Origin: Lachnospiraceae bacterium
Lineage (GTDB): Bacteria > Bacillota > Clostridia > Lachnospirales > Lachnospiraceae
Direction: 5' to 3'
Assembly: GCA_022767285.1 (NCBI GenBank)
Contig: JALENY010000025.1
Span: 34,875-98,874 of the forward strand
DNA length: 64,000 nucleotides
Shown: in pieces, positions 18,527 through 28,396 of the stretch
Numbering within the stretch: position 1 is the stretch's first letter
How the letters are laid out: each line of letters opens with the position of its first letter
Position numbers and translations under genes: made by a program
The notes under the pieces: generated by a model
Told to the model about the DNA's origin: nothing
Databases searched by the model: none
What the model saw: the letters and a program-made list of their open reading frames with translations, nothing else

Positions 18527-19711
18527 TTAGATTTTTTCATGATTTCTATGTTTTGTGAGGATCTTATTGATTCGGTCAATAGGATTCAGAAGTTCACTAA
18601 TGGAAAGATCATGATTTATTGTATCAATGATCAATGCCATGAACTTGCACATATCACATTTTATATAGTATTCTTTTTCCATCAATTCCGGTGGCTGATA
18701 AACCAGGTTTGTGGTTACCAGGCAGTCAAAAAGTCCTTCTTTGTAAGCTTTGTCAAATTTTTCAATTCCGTTTGTGAACAGCCCGAAGGTAGAGCACATG
18801 AAGATTTTTCCGGCTTTTTTCTTTTTCAGGAGAGCTGCTACTTCCAGCATGCTGTCGCCGGAAGATATCATGTCATCAATAATGATCATGTTCTTGCCTT
18901 CCACATCGGCACCAAGAAATTCATGAGCAACGATCGGATTACGCCCATCGATGATGGTGGAGTAATCACGACGTTTGTAGAACATACCCATATCTACCCC
19001 CAGAACGTTTGCCATATAGATCGCTCTCGGCATACCGCCTTCGTCCGGGCTGATGACCATCAGATTGTCTTTATCAACTTTCAGATCCGGTTCGTGGCGC
19101 AGGATGTTTTTGATAAACTGATATGCCGGCTGAACCGTTTCAAATCCATGCAGAGGGATCGCATTCTGAACTCTGGCATCATGGGCATCAAAGGTGATGA
19201 TATTTTCCACTCCCATATCAACCAGTTCCTGCAGGGCATTGGCGCAGTCCAGAGACTCCCGGCCATTGCGTTTGTGCTGACGACCTTCATACAGATAGGG
19301 CATAATTACATTGATACGGCGTGCTTTCCCGCCTGCAGCGGCAATGACACGCTTCAGATCCTGAAAATGATCGTCCGGGGACATATAATTGGTGTAACCG
19401 CATACGGAGTAGGTCAGGCTGTAGTTACACACATCAACTAATATAAAGAGATCATCGCCACGTACGGATTTCGTAATCGAGCCTTTTGCCTCGCCGGAAC
19501 CAAAACGCGGAACTTTTGCTTCTACAAGATAGGAATCACGCAGATAACCAAGTGACATAGGGTTATAGCTGTGTTCCTCCCGTTCCTTTCTCCACTGTAC
19601 GATATATTCATCGATTTTTTTGCCTAATTCCATGCAGCCGCTTAATGGGATAATACCAAGCCTTCCTACTGGAAGTGTATCAAGATCCGGGCTATTCGTT
19701 GGTTCGATCAT
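18527..19711 (-). CDS. prs: Ribose-phosphate pyrophosphokinase, long form
   Basis: A 394-residue PRPP synthetase-like protein, about 75 residues longer than the usual 315. It supplies PRPP for nucleotides, His, Trp and NAD. Visible motifs are DVCNYSLTYSVCGYTNYMSPDDHFQDLKR spread over the ATP region, VIMPYLYEGRQHKRNGRESLD (the His/Arg-rich loop), FDAHDARVQNAIPL, and the PRPP loop IIIDDMISSGDSM. The extra length lies at both ends and in inserts. The start overlaps the stop of the upstream dnaC-like gene by four bases, so replication loading and PRPP genes share one transcript. Confidence 0.88.
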   Translation of the reverse strand: MIEPTNSPDLDTLPVGRLGIIPLSGCMELGKKIDEYIVQWRKEREEHSYNPMSLGYLRDSYLVEAKVPRFGSGEAKGSITKSVRGDDLFILVDVCNYSLTYSVCGYTNYMSPDDHFQDLKRVIAAAGGKARRINVIMPYLYEGRQHKRNGRESLDCANALQELVDMGVENIITFDAHDARVQNAIPLHGFETVQPAYQFIKNILRHEPDLKVDKDNLMVISPDEGGMPRAIYMANVLGVDMGMFYKRRDYSTIIDGRNPIVAHEFLGADVEGKNMIIIDDMISSGDSMLEVAALLKKKKAGKIFMCSTFGLFTNGIEKFDKAYKEGLFDCLVTTNLVYQPPELMEKEYYIKCDMCKFMALIIDTINHDLSISELLNPIDRINKILTKHRNHEKI

Positions 19712-20703
19712 TGTTTTCCTCCTAATAGTCTTTTCTGAATTCGGATGTCATTACCGATCAGTTTTATCATAGTATAATGACTGGTTATGCGGGAAAATAT
19801 ACGCTCCGAATAGGTGTCGCTGAATTGATCGAGAGACAGATTTGTGGAAATAATCGTAGATTTCTTCCGCATAATTCTTTCGTTAATGCACTGAAATAGT
19901 GCGGATGCCACGAAACTGTTTGTCAGTTCGGTTCCAAGGTCGTCGATAATGAGAAGATCACACTCCAGAATATCATTTTGCGTATCGGCGATGCCGGATT
20001 CTCTCCGGAATGTATTTTTGGCCAGCTTATCAAAAAGATCAAATGCGGAAAAATAGATCACACAGTGAGCCTGATCGATCAGTTCCTTTGCAATGCAGTG
20101 TGACAAAAAGGTTTTTCCCACGCCGGTGTTTCCGTACAGAAAAAGATTCTGGAATCGGCGGTCAAAGTTATTGATAAACTGTCTGGCCTTGGCTACCGCA
20201 TCTTCAGCGGTCTCCCGGGCAGTCAGACCCGTGGCTTCGTTCCTTATTGTATCAGAATAAAACGAAAAAGAAAAGGAATCGAAGTTCTCTTTTTTCAAAA
20301 TTTCTTCAAGATTAGACTGTTTGTACAATAAATCGACGGCAGCCTTCCGAAAACATTGGCATTTTTGTCCATCCACATATCCGGTATCCTGACAAGTCGG
20401 GCAGTCATACTGCATGGACAGATAATCTTCCGGATATCCATTGGCCCAAAGCAGCTGTCGACGCTCCTGAGCGAGAGCTGCGATTTCCTGTTTGTAAGCA
20501 AAGCTGGCAGAGGTGCGGCTGTTACCCAGCCGACGCCGAATGGCCTGAAGACTGACGGCTGTGATTTCCCGCTCAATTTCCCGAAGACGGGGAATTTTCT
20601 GATAGACTTCCTGTTTATGTTCTTCCAGAATATGGCGATGCATCAGCTGTTTGCGGTTATATTCCCGCATGATTGTATCATATTGTGAATTCTGTAATGG
20701 CAT
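19708..20703 (-). CDS. DnaC/DnaI-like helicase loader ATPase
   Basis: A 331-residue AAA+ protein resembling DnaI/DnaC, which loads the replicative helicase DnaB. The N-terminal part is helical and contains a zinc-type cluster Cys101, Cys104, Cys115, Cys117 (CPTC and CQC), as in DnaI. The ATPase domain has Walker A GNTGVGKT (191-198), Walker B LLIIDDLGTE, and the later STNLSLDQF sensor. It follows a DnaD-domain gene by 11 bases, as in other Clostridia, and overlaps prs. An IstB-type transposon helper was considered, but the zinc region and neighbours favour helicase loading. Confidence 0.9.
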   Translation of the reverse strand: MPLQNSQYDTIMREYNRKQLMHRHILEEHKQEVYQKIPRLREIEREITAVSLQAIRRRLGNSRTSASFAYKQEIAALAQERRQLLWANGYPEDYLSMQYDCPTCQDTGYVDGQKCQCFRKAAVDLLYKQSNLEEILKKENFDSFSFSFYSDTIRNEATGLTARETAEDAVAKARQFINNFDRRFQNLFLYGNTGVGKTFLSHCIAKELIDQAHCVIYFSAFDLFDKLAKNTFRRESGIADTQNDILECDLLIIDDLGTELTNSFVASALFQCINERIMRKKSTIISTNLSLDQFSDTYSERIFSRITSHYTMIKLIGNDIRIQKRLLGGKQ

Positions 20704-20714
20704 TCTATTCTCCT

Positions 20715-21968
20715 TTACTGGTTCAGAAGCTGACTTTCGAGGGAGTCAAAATCATAGGCGCGCTGATTAAAATTGGAAAACTTAGTGGCAGCCGGTTTGG
20801 GATTCCGCCGTGTCTTCTTTTCTGCTTTTGCCTGTTCGTGTGCGGTATCCAGTTTCCGAACATCCTGAATCGTACGTGCTCCCGCATTTTTCCAGCTTTC
20901 GAGAATGCCGTTTACGTAGGACAGCTCCGGCTGCTTTGTAGTCAGAATCGTCCGGGTGCATGCCTCAACGATCAGCTCCATGGAAAAGTCATTCAGCCAT
21001 CTTTTCATGGTGTTGATTTCCGCATCAATGGGTGAGCGGTTGCGGATGCCAAGAGCCTTAAAAATAGTGTAGTATTCTTTTTGATAGCCGGACGAAGTTT
21101 TTTTGGCGGCCTCTACCGTAGAGATACCTTCGCTTTTCCAGTTCAGGGCAACTTTTTCAATATAGTTCATACTGCGGTGATTGTTGCCCACACAGTATTC
21201 AATCAAATATTCAATCAAATCGGTAGAGAAATTCAGTTCGTCATAAAAATAAAGAATTTTCCCTGTCTCCATGGGACTTAAGGTTTTGCCCAGGTATTGC
21301 TCCGCAATAAACAGAAGCTGGGCGATATCTTCATTTTCCTTTAATTGCCGGATTTTATCTGCTGTTAATGTGTTTTTCCGGCTGGATACCTGCTTTTCAG
21401 CGGCAGTCTGTGCAGAAGCTGGCCCGCTCTTAAGCGTTTCCGTAGGATCATGGAATCCTGCGGGTTCTGCATTGGAGAAGATTTTACCGGAAACAGCCAT
21501 ATCGGAGTCGACAGTGCCCGGGACCGCTGTGTTGAAATTGCCAGCGTTGGCTGACGCATCGCCGGAACATGCGGCATCTGTGACTTTATCCGCAGAATCT
21601 GTTTTGTCAGATCCTGTGTCGGCGGAAATCTCCGGTCTGTTGGCTTGCGGAACCGCTGTGCGGGAAACCATGTCTGCGGTAGGCTCCAGAAAAGAGATTT
21701 GTTTCAGCTTTCTGCTGCCGTCAAAATCCAGAGCCAGAAGTCCTTCTTTTGCCCAGTACCGCAGTGCCCGCAGAACGTCTTTTTCCGTACAGTTCATAGA
21801 ATCGGCGATGGTACTCAGACTGAATTCCGGTAACTGGGTCGCGCGCAGAAGATACAGATAGATCTTCACGAACTCTCCGTTTGCCTGAGACATATAGTTA
21901 TCCAGAAAGTAATTTGGTATTATGGTAAACCCTGTAGGGTGACTGGTATGTAGGGTAATATTGCTCAT
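20715..21968 (-). CDS. DnaD domain replication-initiation protein
   Basis: A 417-residue protein with an N-terminal winged helix (about 10-100, PNYFLDNYMSQANGEFVKIYLYLL and ALRYWAKEGLL), a long Ala/Ser/Asp-rich linker of low complexity (about 110-205), a DnaB2-like helical region, and a C-terminal DnaD domain with YYTIFKALGIRNRSPID and the hallmark LSYVNGILESWKNAG (the YxxxILxxW motif). DnaD/DnaB proteins remodel origin DNA with DnaA before helicase loading. It heads the dnaD-dnaC-prs operon, behind a cluster of DnaA boxes. Confidence 0.9.
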   Translation of the reverse strand: MSNITLHTSHPTGFTIIPNYFLDNYMSQANGEFVKIYLYLLRATQLPEFSLSTIADSMNCTEKDVLRALRYWAKEGLLALDFDGSRKLKQISFLEPTADMVSRTAVPQANRPEISADTGSDKTDSADKVTDAACSGDASANAGNFNTAVPGTVDSDMAVSGKIFSNAEPAGFHDPTETLKSGPASAQTAAEKQVSSRKNTLTADKIRQLKENEDIAQLLFIAEQYLGKTLSPMETGKILYFYDELNFSTDLIEYLIEYCVGNNHRSMNYIEKVALNWKSEGISTVEAAKKTSSGYQKEYYTIFKALGIRNRSPIDAEINTMKRWLNDFSMELIVEACTRTILTTKQPELSYVNGILESWKNAGARTIQDVRKLDTAHEQAKAEKKTRRNPKPAATKFSNFNQRAYDFDSLESQLLNQ

Positions 21969-22043
21969 TTTTTCACCTGCTTTTCATTCTGCAAGGATTA
22001 TAACACAGTAATTTGGGAATGAAAATAGGCAGTTTGCGCGGGG

Positions 22044-22309
22044 AAATCCACAGAAAAACCGAGGAAAACACTGTGGATAGTGTGAATATTGTGGATAACT
22101 TTTGGGCATGTGGATTATGCGAAACTGAGAATGTCGAATATATGCGGTTTCTGCAAGGAATCGTCGGAAAATCTTGTCGGATTATGTAAACAAAGATATG
22201 CACAAAAAAATCCACAGGTCGGTACACACGAAAATGTGAATAAACCTGTGGATAATGTGGATAAGTGCCGCAGCACGGCATAAAATCAATATTTCACGGG
22301 TGTTGATAA
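22044..22309. promoter_or_regulatory. DnaA-box cluster between murC and dnaD
   Basis: Three perfect DnaA boxes (TGTGGATAA, reverse of TTATCCACA) lie at 22090-22098, 22247-22255 and 22256-22264, the last two directly adjacent. One-mismatch copies lie at 22072-22080 (TGTGGATAG), 22109-22117 (TGTGGATTA), 22235-22243 (TGTGAATAA) and 22301-22309 (TGTTGATAA). Opposite-strand weaker copies (AAATCCACA) lie at 22044 and 22208. The 350-base gap holds no gene. Its place in front of dnaD suggests control of the loader operon by DnaA or titration of DnaA. Confidence 0.8.
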
Positions 22310-22318
22310 CTTTTTTCG

Positions 22319-23698
22319 TTATTTCCCCAAAAGTTCCTCTCCGATATTTACCACATCTCCTGCTCCCATAGTGATCAGCAGATCACCCGGAACGCAGTTT
22401 TCCAGTAAATAATCCTCAATTTCACTGAAAGACGGAAGATAACATACCTCTGTCCCCTTTGCTTCGACCTCTTTGCGCAGGTCATCAGAGCTGATTCCCA
22501 GTTCATTTTTTTCGCGGGCGGCATAGATGTCTGCAAGAACCACCCGGTCTGCCAGCGTCAGCGCTTCGGCGAACTCCGAAAGCAGCGCTTTGGTACGGGT
22601 GTAAGTGTGGGGCTGGAATACGCACCAGAGTGTCTTGTGTGGGTAATTTTTTGCCGCAGTCAGCGTTGCCCTGATCTCTGTTGGATGGTGGGCATAGTCA
22701 TCGATGATGGTCACGCCGCCGACTTTTCCTTTGTACTGGAAACGGCGATCGGTTCCGGTGAAGTTTTCAAGGCCCTTTTTAAGAACATCGACGGGAATCT
22801 GCAGAACACAGCCCAGTGCAATGGTGGCGAGGGCATTTGAAATATTGTGTGCGCCCGGTACATGCAGGGAGAAACGGCCAAGCAGTTCGCCGCTGCGTAT
22901 GCAGTCGAAAGAGCCGTAACCGGATTCATCATAGGTAATATTGGCTGCGGTAAAGTCAGCAGAATCTTGCATGGAATATGTGATCACCTGACAATCCAGA
23001 TCTTTTATAATTTCGTCATATTTTGGTGTATCGGCATTGATGATCAGAGTTCCGTCGGAAGGGAGCAGTTTCGCAAATTGGCGGAAGGAATTGCGGATAT
23101 CGTCAATGTCTTTGAAAAAGTCCAGATGATCTGCATCTACATTTAAGATAATGCTGATCTTCGGGAAAAAGCTCAAGAAGCTGTTGGTGTATTCGCAGGC
23201 CTCCGTGATAAAATTTTCGGACTTGCCAACACGAATATTGCCGCCGATGGCGGGGAGAATACCGCCCACTGAAATGGTGGGATCCATGTCGGCCTGGAGC
23301 AGTATATGAGATGCCATGGAAGTGGTCGTGGTTTTTCCGTGTGTTCCGGAGACGGCGATTGGAGTTCTGTAATTGCGCATGATCTGTCCCAGAAGCTCAG
23401 CTCGGGTGAGCATGGGAATCTGTTTGGCTGCCGCATGGGCATATTCCGGGTTATCCGGGTGGATGGCAGCTGTATATACGATCAGATCGACGGAATCGCC
23501 GATATTCTCTGCCCGCTGCCCGATATATACTTTAGCTCCGAGACTTTCCAGGTGACGGGTCAGCTCGCTTTCTTTTGCATCAGAACCGGAAATCATAAAA
23601 TCTTCTTTTAAAAGAATTTCAGCCAGACCGCTCATGCTGATACCGCCAATCCCGATAAAGTGGACGTGAATCGGTTTATGAAAATCAATGGTATACAT
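22319..23698 (-). CDS. murC: UDP-N-acetylmuramate--L-alanine ligase
   Basis: A 459-residue Mur ligase that adds L-Ala to UDP-MurNAc in the cytosol, first amino acid of the peptidoglycan stem. Motifs are HFIGIGGISMSGLAEIL (UDP binding), VSGTHGKTTTTSM (ATP loop), EACEYTNSFLSF, NVDADHLDFF and DDYAHHPTEI. The start is the ATG at 23698, preceded by GAAAGAAGG, which gives the normal MurC N-terminus; the frame stays open 76 codons upstream but that part has no family similarity. Transcribed leftward toward the DnaA-box gap. Confidence 0.96.
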   Translation of the reverse strand: MYTIDFHKPIHVHFIGIGGISMSGLAEILLKEDFMISGSDAKESELTRHLESLGAKVYIGQRAENIGDSVDLIVYTAAIHPDNPEYAHAAAKQIPMLTRAELLGQIMRNYRTPIAVSGTHGKTTTTSMASHILLQADMDPTISVGGILPAIGGNIRVGKSENFITEACEYTNSFLSFFPKISIILNVDADHLDFFKDIDDIRNSFRQFAKLLPSDGTLIINADTPKYDEIIKDLDCQVITYSMQDSADFTAANITYDESGYGSFDCIRSGELLGRFSLHVPGAHNISNALATIALGCVLQIPVDVLKKGLENFTGTDRRFQYKGKVGGVTIIDDYAHHPTEIRATLTAAKNYPHKTLWCVFQPHTYTRTKALLSEFAEALTLADRVVLADIYAAREKNELGISSDDLRKEVEAKGTEVCYLPSFSEIEDYLLENCVPGDLLITMGAGDVVNIGEELLGK

Positions 23699-23985
23699 GA
23701 ATATGTACCTTCTTTCCTGAATGATTTGATCTTTTCCAATTATACCCTGATTCGTAAAAAATGAAAAGTATTTCTTCGTTTTTACCCGGGAATTTCCGTG
23801 TTTGCAAAAAAATGGTATCAGAAAAAGGAAAAAACAGTTGCTTTTTGCAGAATCAACTGACAAAAACTGGGAAAATGTCATAAAAGGATTTGCTGTAACG
23901 GGGATTAATTTGTAAAAATTGTTCACTTAAGTCCTTATGTATGTTATAATAATACAATAATAGAAAGGAAGCTGAGGTGAATGCA

Positions 23986-25266
23986 ATGATTAAAAAGGAA
24001 ATGATTGCCATGCTTTTAGCAGGTGGTCAGGGCAGCCGGTTAGGAGTCTTAACCGAGAAGGTAGCAAAGCCAGCGGTAGCCTTTGGTGGGAAATATCGTA
24101 TTATTGATTTTCCGCTCAGTAACTGCATCAATTCCGGAATCGACACGGTGGGGGTACTGACTCAGTATCAGCCATTGCGTTTAAATACACATATAGGTAT
24201 TGGCATTCCGTGGGATCTGGACCGTAATGTAGGAGGTGTCACAATACTTCCGCCCTATGAAAAAACCAGTAATACAGACTGGTATACCGGTACAGCAAAT
24301 GCAATTTATCAGAATATGGAATACATGGAACAGTATAATCCGGATTATGTTCTGATTTTATCCGGTGATCATATCTACAAGATGGATTATGAAGTGATGC
24401 TGAACTATCACAAGGTGAACAAAGCAGATGTGACGATAGCAGTTATGCCGGTACCCATGGAGGAGGCCAGCCGGTTCGGCATCATGGTGACGGATGATGC
24501 AGGGCGTATTACGGATTTCCAGGAAAAACCGGAACATCCGGTGAGCAATCTGGCATCAATGGGAATTTATATTTTCAGTTGGCCGGTACTGAGGGATGCG
24601 CTGATCGCATTAAGAAATCAGAGCAACTGCGATTTTGGCAAGCATATTATTCCTTACTGCCAGAATAAAGGCCAGCGTCTGTTTGCATATGAGTTTAATG
24701 GTTACTGGAAGGATGTCGGAACGCTTGGTTCTTATTGGGAAGCCAATATGGAACTGATCGATGTGATTCCTGAATTTAACCTTTATGAAGAATTCTGGAA
24801 AATATATACAAAAGGTGATATTATCCCGCCGGATTATATTGCAGATACGGCGGTTATTGACCGATGTATCATCGGAGAAGGTTCCGAGATCTACGGCGAA
24901 GTACATAATTCCGTGATCGGAGCGGATGTACGCATAGAAGAAGGCGCGGTGGTTCGCGATTCCATTCTTATGCGGCATACTTATATAGGTAAGAATACAG
25001 TTGTTGATAAGGCAATCCTTGCGGAAGACGTAACCATCGGGGACGAATGCGTGATCGGAACCGGCGAGGAAGCAGAAAATGTATACAAACCGCAAGTATA
25101 TGGCTTTGGTCTTGCTACAATCGGAGAAAAGAGTGTGGTGCCGAGCCATGTTACCGTGGGAAGAAATACCGCGATTATCGGCGAGACTGTGCCTGAGGAT
25201 TATCCGGGCGGAGCTCTTCCAAGCGGCGGCGTGATCATTAAGGAAAAGGCAGGTGAAGAGGCATGA
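23986..25266 (+). CDS. glgC: Glucose-1-phosphate adenylyltransferase, catalytic subunit
   Basis: A 426-residue ADP-glucose pyrophosphorylase, the committed step of glycogen synthesis. It shows [12 protein letters not shown] (nucleotide loop), [54 protein letters not shown] and [16 protein letters not shown], then a left-handed beta-helix domain with hexapeptide repeats. The ATG at 23986 fits AAGGAAGCTGAGGTG; a GTG three codons upstream is too close to that site. A TATAAT at 23945-23950 is the likely -10 box. Coupled by overlap to glgD. Confidence 0.96.
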   Translation: MIKKEMIAMLLAGGQGSRLGVLTEKVAKPAVAFGGKYRIIDFPLSNCINSGIDTVGVLTQYQPLRLNTHIGIGIPWDLDRNVGGVTILPPYEKTSNTDWYTGTANAIYQNMEYMEQYNPDYVLILSGDHIYKMDYEVMLNYHKVNKADVTIAVMPVPMEEASRFGIMVTDDAGRITDFQEKPEHPVSNLASMGIYIFSWPVLRDALIALRNQSNCDFGKHIIPYCQNKGQRLFAYEFNGYWKDVGTLGSYWEANMELIDVIPEFNLYEEFWKIYTKGDIIPPDYIADTAVIDRCIIGEGSEIYGEVHNSVIGADVRIEEGAVVRDSILMRHTYIGKNTVVDKAILAEDVTIGDECVIGTGEEAENVYKPQVYGFGLATIGEKSVVPSHVTVGRNTAIIGETVPEDYPGGALPSGGVIIKEKAGEEA

Positions 25267-26378
25267 GAGCACTTGGTATCATTTTAGCCGGCGGTAATAA
25301 CTATATGATGAAAGAACTGTCCCGAAAAAGGGCAATATCGGCAATGCCGGTGGCGGGAAGTTACCGTGCCATTGACTTTGCGCTGAGCAGTATGACCAAT
25401 TCCCATATTCAGACCGTTGCGGTTCTGACGCAGTATAATTCTCGTTCCCTGAATGAACACCTGAGTTCTTCAAAATGGTGGGATTTCGGAAGAAAACAGG
25501 GTGGCATGTATGTTTTCCCGCCTACTATCACACCGGACAACAGTTTCTGGTATCGCGGCACAGCTGATGCGATTTATCAGAATCTCCAATTCCTGAAACA
25601 GAGGCATGAGCCCTATGTGGTGATTGCATCCGGTGATGGTGTTTATAAAATGGACTTTAACAAAGTGCTTGAGTATCACATTGCCAAGCGGGCTGACGTT
25701 ACCATCGTCTGCACGGAGAGCCGCGAGGCTGATCTCAGCCGTTTCGGTGTGCTGAAGATGAATGAGGACGGGCGCATTGAGGAATTTGAAGAGAAGCCCA
25801 TGGTTTCCTCCTCCAATCTGATCTCCACCGGTATTTATGTGATCCGCAGACGCCAGCTGATCGAGATGATCGAAAAGAGCGGAGAAGAAGACCGCTATGA
25901 TTTTGTAAAAGATATTCTGATCCGGTACAAGAATCTGAAGCGGATATACGGATATCGTATGGATACATATTGGAGCAATATTTCTACGGTTGAGTCCTAT
26001 TACAAGACAAATATGGACTTTTTAAAACCGGAAGTCCGTGACTATTTCTTCCGGCAGTATCCGAGTATTTATTCGAAGATCGATGATCTTCCGCCTGCAA
26101 AATATAATCCGGGTACCAACATAAAGAACAGTTTGATCTCCAGCGGCTGTATTATCAACGGACAGGTTGAAAATTCGGTCCTGTTCAAAAAAGTATTTGT
26201 CGGAAATAACTGTGTGATCAAAAATTCAGTCATTCTTAATGATGTGTATATCGGAGATAACACTCATATTGAGAATTGCGTTGTTGAAAGCCGCGACACC
26301 ATTCGTGCAAACTCTTATCTTTGCGGCGAAGACGGAATTAAAATCGTAATCGAGGAAAATAACCGATACGTGATCTGA
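25263..26378 (+). CDS. glgD: GlgD subunit of glucose-1-phosphate adenylyltransferase
   Basis: A 371-residue paralogue of GlgC. The nucleotide loop is altered ([25 protein letters not shown]): the GGxGxRL arginine position is lost, as is usual in GlgD, which acts as a modulating partner of GlgC in Firmicutes. [25 protein letters not shown] and [12 protein letters not shown] remain. The C-terminal beta-helix is shorter. The start overlaps the glgC stop by four bases. Confidence 0.95.
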   Translation: MRALGIILAGGNNYMMKELSRKRAISAMPVAGSYRAIDFALSSMTNSHIQTVAVLTQYNSRSLNEHLSSSKWWDFGRKQGGMYVFPPTITPDNSFWYRGTADAIYQNLQFLKQRHEPYVVIASGDGVYKMDFNKVLEYHIAKRADVTIVCTESREADLSRFGVLKMNEDGRIEEFEEKPMVSSSNLISTGIYVIRRRQLIEMIEKSGEEDRYDFVKDILIRYKNLKRIYGYRMDTYWSNISTVESYYKTNMDFLKPEVRDYFFRQYPSIYSKIDDLPPAKYNPGTNIKNSLISSGCIINGQVENSVLFKKVFVGNNCVIKNSVILNDVYIGDNTHIENCVVESRDTIRANSYLCGEDGIKIVIEENNRYVI

Positions 26379-26500
26379 TTTACTATAAAATGGCACTGCC
26401 AGGCTATTTTATATAGAAATCCGGTACTTCCGGATGAAGCCCAGAGGGCAAATCATACCGCGTACCCGTCAGGGAACGCAAATATAATATTAGATCTGTG
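26379..26500 (+). other. Hairpin-rich gap between glgD and spoVG
   Basis: Several small inverted repeats follow each other: TATAAAAT...ATTTTATA with GGCA/TGCC inside (about 26384-26416), TCCGG/CCGGA (near 26420-26434) and GCCC/GGGC (near 26439-26450). A TATAAT occurs near 26480. The first hairpin may end the glg transcript; the rest could be the spoVG leader. Confidence 0.4.
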
Positions 26501-26516
26501 AGAAAGGGGACTCAAT

Positions 26517-26807
26517 ATGAACATTACCGATGTAAGAGTAAGGAAGGTGGCAAAAGAAGGAAAAATGAAAGCGGTTGTATCAATTACAATTGATGATGAA
26601 TTTGTAGTTCATGACATCAAAGTAATTGAAGGCGAGAAAGGTCTTTTTATTGCCATGCCGAGCAGAAAGGCAACGGATGGAGAATATCGTGATATTGCAC
26701 ATCCGATCAACTCTGAAACCAGAGAATGCATTCAGAGCATCATTCTGAACAAATACGAGGAAGTAATTGCGCAGGAAGAGGCAGAGCTGGACTTGGCGGC
26801 AGAATAG
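26517..26807 (+). CDS. spoVG: Septation/regulatory protein SpoVG
   Basis: A 96-residue SpoVG, a small DNA/RNA-binding regulator linked to sporulation, septation and, in some species, virulence. The sequence [20 protein letters not shown] followed by [21 protein letters not shown] and [14 protein letters not shown] is nearly invariant in the family. GAAAGGGG precedes the ATG. Single gene with its own terminator. Confidence 0.97.
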   Translation: MNITDVRVRKVAKEGKMKAVVSITIDDEFVVHDIKVIEGEKGLFIAMPSRKATDGEYRDIAHPINSETRECIQSIILNKYEEVIAQEEAELDLAAE

Positions 26808-26830
26808 TCTGCATCCATTCACAAAAGACA

Positions 26831-26870
26831 GGGCGTTTGTGACGAAAGTGTTGCAAACGTCCTTTTTATT
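26831..26870 (+). terminator. Intrinsic terminator after spoVG
   Basis: GGGCGTTTG (26831-26839) pairs with CAAACGTCC (26854-26862), followed by TTTTTATT. Confidence 0.88.
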
Positions 26871-27076
26871 GCCGGTTATTCTGAAAAACTGCCAGAAGCA
26901 GATTCTTTTTACATGTTCTTTTTAAATTTTTTTCATGGGAAAAGCACAATATCTTGTGGAATAATATGGAAATGTTACTATATGTTACATAAATGTTACA
27001 AAAATTAAAAAAGTGCTTTATTTTCTTAACAATATATGTTATACTATGAGAGGATTTAAGAAAGAGGAGACTTGTT

Positions 27077-28282
27077 ATGTGTAAAAAAGTAATGTGTGTT
27101 CTGCTTACGATTGTGATGAGTCTTTCTGTAGTACTGAATGTTTCGGCAAGTACGCAGGAAAAAATTACAGATGTACAGGCCGAGCAGGATGCTGCAGAAT
27201 CGGATCTTGCAGATACTCAGAACAAGATTACTGATTTGGAATCAAAAAAGTCTGAACTTGAAGATTATCTGAATAATCTGAATGTTCAGTTGACGGAACT
27301 TTCCGAGAGTCTGGAAAAGCTTCAGCAGCAGGTCAGCGATAAAGAGGTAGAACTGGAGATGCTGCAGGCAGCACTTGGACGTGCGAAAGAACAGGAGGCA
27401 AAACAGTACAAGGATATGAAGGTTCGTATCCGCTATATGTATGAGAATGCGAACACAAGCCTTCTTACCACGCTTTTGCAGTCAAAGAGTGTCACGGAAT
27501 TTCTGAATCGGGCTGAAACAATTTCGCAGTTAACAGAATACGACAGAGAACAATTGAATACATACAAAGAAACAAAAGAAAGCATTGAAGAACAGGAACA
27601 GCAGATCAGCGAAGAAAAAACTGAGTTGGAAGAACTGAAAGAAGAAAGCGAACAGAAGCAGGCAGAGCTTGCCGAAGTTGCCAGAACAACCGATGAAAAA
27701 ATCAGTGAGTATACTTCCCTGATCAGTAAAGAAGAACTGAATGCTTCGAATCTTCAGGATAAAATTGCCGCACAGCAGGTACAGCTGGAAAAACTGATCG
27801 CCCAGGCAGAGGCTGAGCGCAAAGCCGCAGAGGAAAAGGCCGCAGCGGAAGCGGAGGCAAAACGGCTGGCAGAACAAAAAGCAGCAGAAGAAGCGGAAGC
27901 AGCGAAGCAAAAAGAAAGTTCTTCAAATGGGACAAGCGGTTCATCAGGCGGAGGCTCTGTAGGGGAGAGCGTAAGCGATTCTTCCAGCAACAGCAGTGCA
28001 GGAAAATACCTTGGCAAATTCAAGCTAACTGCATACTGCGCGTGCTCAAAATGTTGCGGTCAATGGTCAAATGGGATTACGGCCAGCGGTACAACTGCGA
28101 CTCCGGGAAGAACGGTTGCGATGGCAGGCGTACCGTTTGGAACAAAATTGCTGATTAATGGTAATATCTATGTAGTTGAGGACAGAGGAACTCCGTACGG
28201 ACATGTGGATATATTTTTTAACAACCATAGTGCGGCTATTAAATTCGGTCTTCAGTATGCAGATGTTTATCAGCTGAACTAA
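27077..28282 (+). CDS. Secreted coiled-coil protein with C-terminal 3D domain
   Basis: A 401-residue secreted cell-wall protein. Residues 1-25 are a signal peptide ending near VSAS. Residues 28-250 form a long PcsB/CwlO-like coiled coil, then an Ala/Glu/Lys-rich stretch (250-280) and a Ser/Gly linker (283-312). The C-terminal domain (315-401) is a 3D domain as in RpfB/YocH-type muralytic enzymes: TAYCACSKCCG, ASGTTATPGRTVAM, VPFGTKLLI, and the paired Asp residues in VVEDRGTPYGHVDIFF. It probably cleaves glycan strands. A TATACT near 27040 is a likely -10 box. Confidence 0.9.
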   Translation: MCKKVMCVLLTIVMSLSVVLNVSASTQEKITDVQAEQDAAESDLADTQNKITDLESKKSELEDYLNNLNVQLTELSESLEKLQQQVSDKEVELEMLQAALGRAKEQEAKQYKDMKVRIRYMYENANTSLLTTLLQSKSVTEFLNRAETISQLTEYDREQLNTYKETKESIEEQEQQISEEKTELEELKEESEQKQAELAEVARTTDEKISEYTSLISKEELNASNLQDKIAAQQVQLEKLIAQAEAERKAAEEKAAAEAEAKRLAEQKAAEEAEAAKQKESSSNGTSGSSGGGSVGESVSDSSSNSSAGKYLGKFKLTAYCACSKCCGQWSNGITASGTTATPGRTVAMAGVPFGTKLLINGNIYVVEDRGTPYGHVDIFFNNHSAAIKFGLQYADVYQLN

Positions 28283-28292
28283 AGCACAAAAG

Positions 28293-28328
28293 AGGGGATG
28301 AAGAGCAGGTTCATCCCCTTGTTTTTCT
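28293..28328 (+). terminator. Intrinsic terminator
   Basis: AGGGGATGAA (28293-28302) pairs with TTCATCCCCT (28310-28319), followed by TGTTTTTC. Ends the gene at 27077. Confidence 0.88.
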
Positions 28329-28396
28329 TTAAAAGGGGTTATTTTACCGCGGGCTATTTCCGCAACAAAATCCAGTGAAAGAGAGATGTGTAGACG

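Noticed and set aside
18509..19441. 310-codon open frame on the plus strand
   Set aside because: It is antisense to prs, which has clear family motifs; it lacks a ribosome site and resembles no protein family.
19708..20703. IstB transposon helper ATPase
   Set aside because: It has a zinc-type Cys cluster in its N-terminal part and stands between dnaD and prs; no IstA transposase or terminal repeats are present.
22044..22309. Chromosomal replication origin
   Set aside because: DnaA boxes are dense, but dnaA, dnaN, a clear unwinding region and the usual gene order are absent; a regulatory cluster is more likely.
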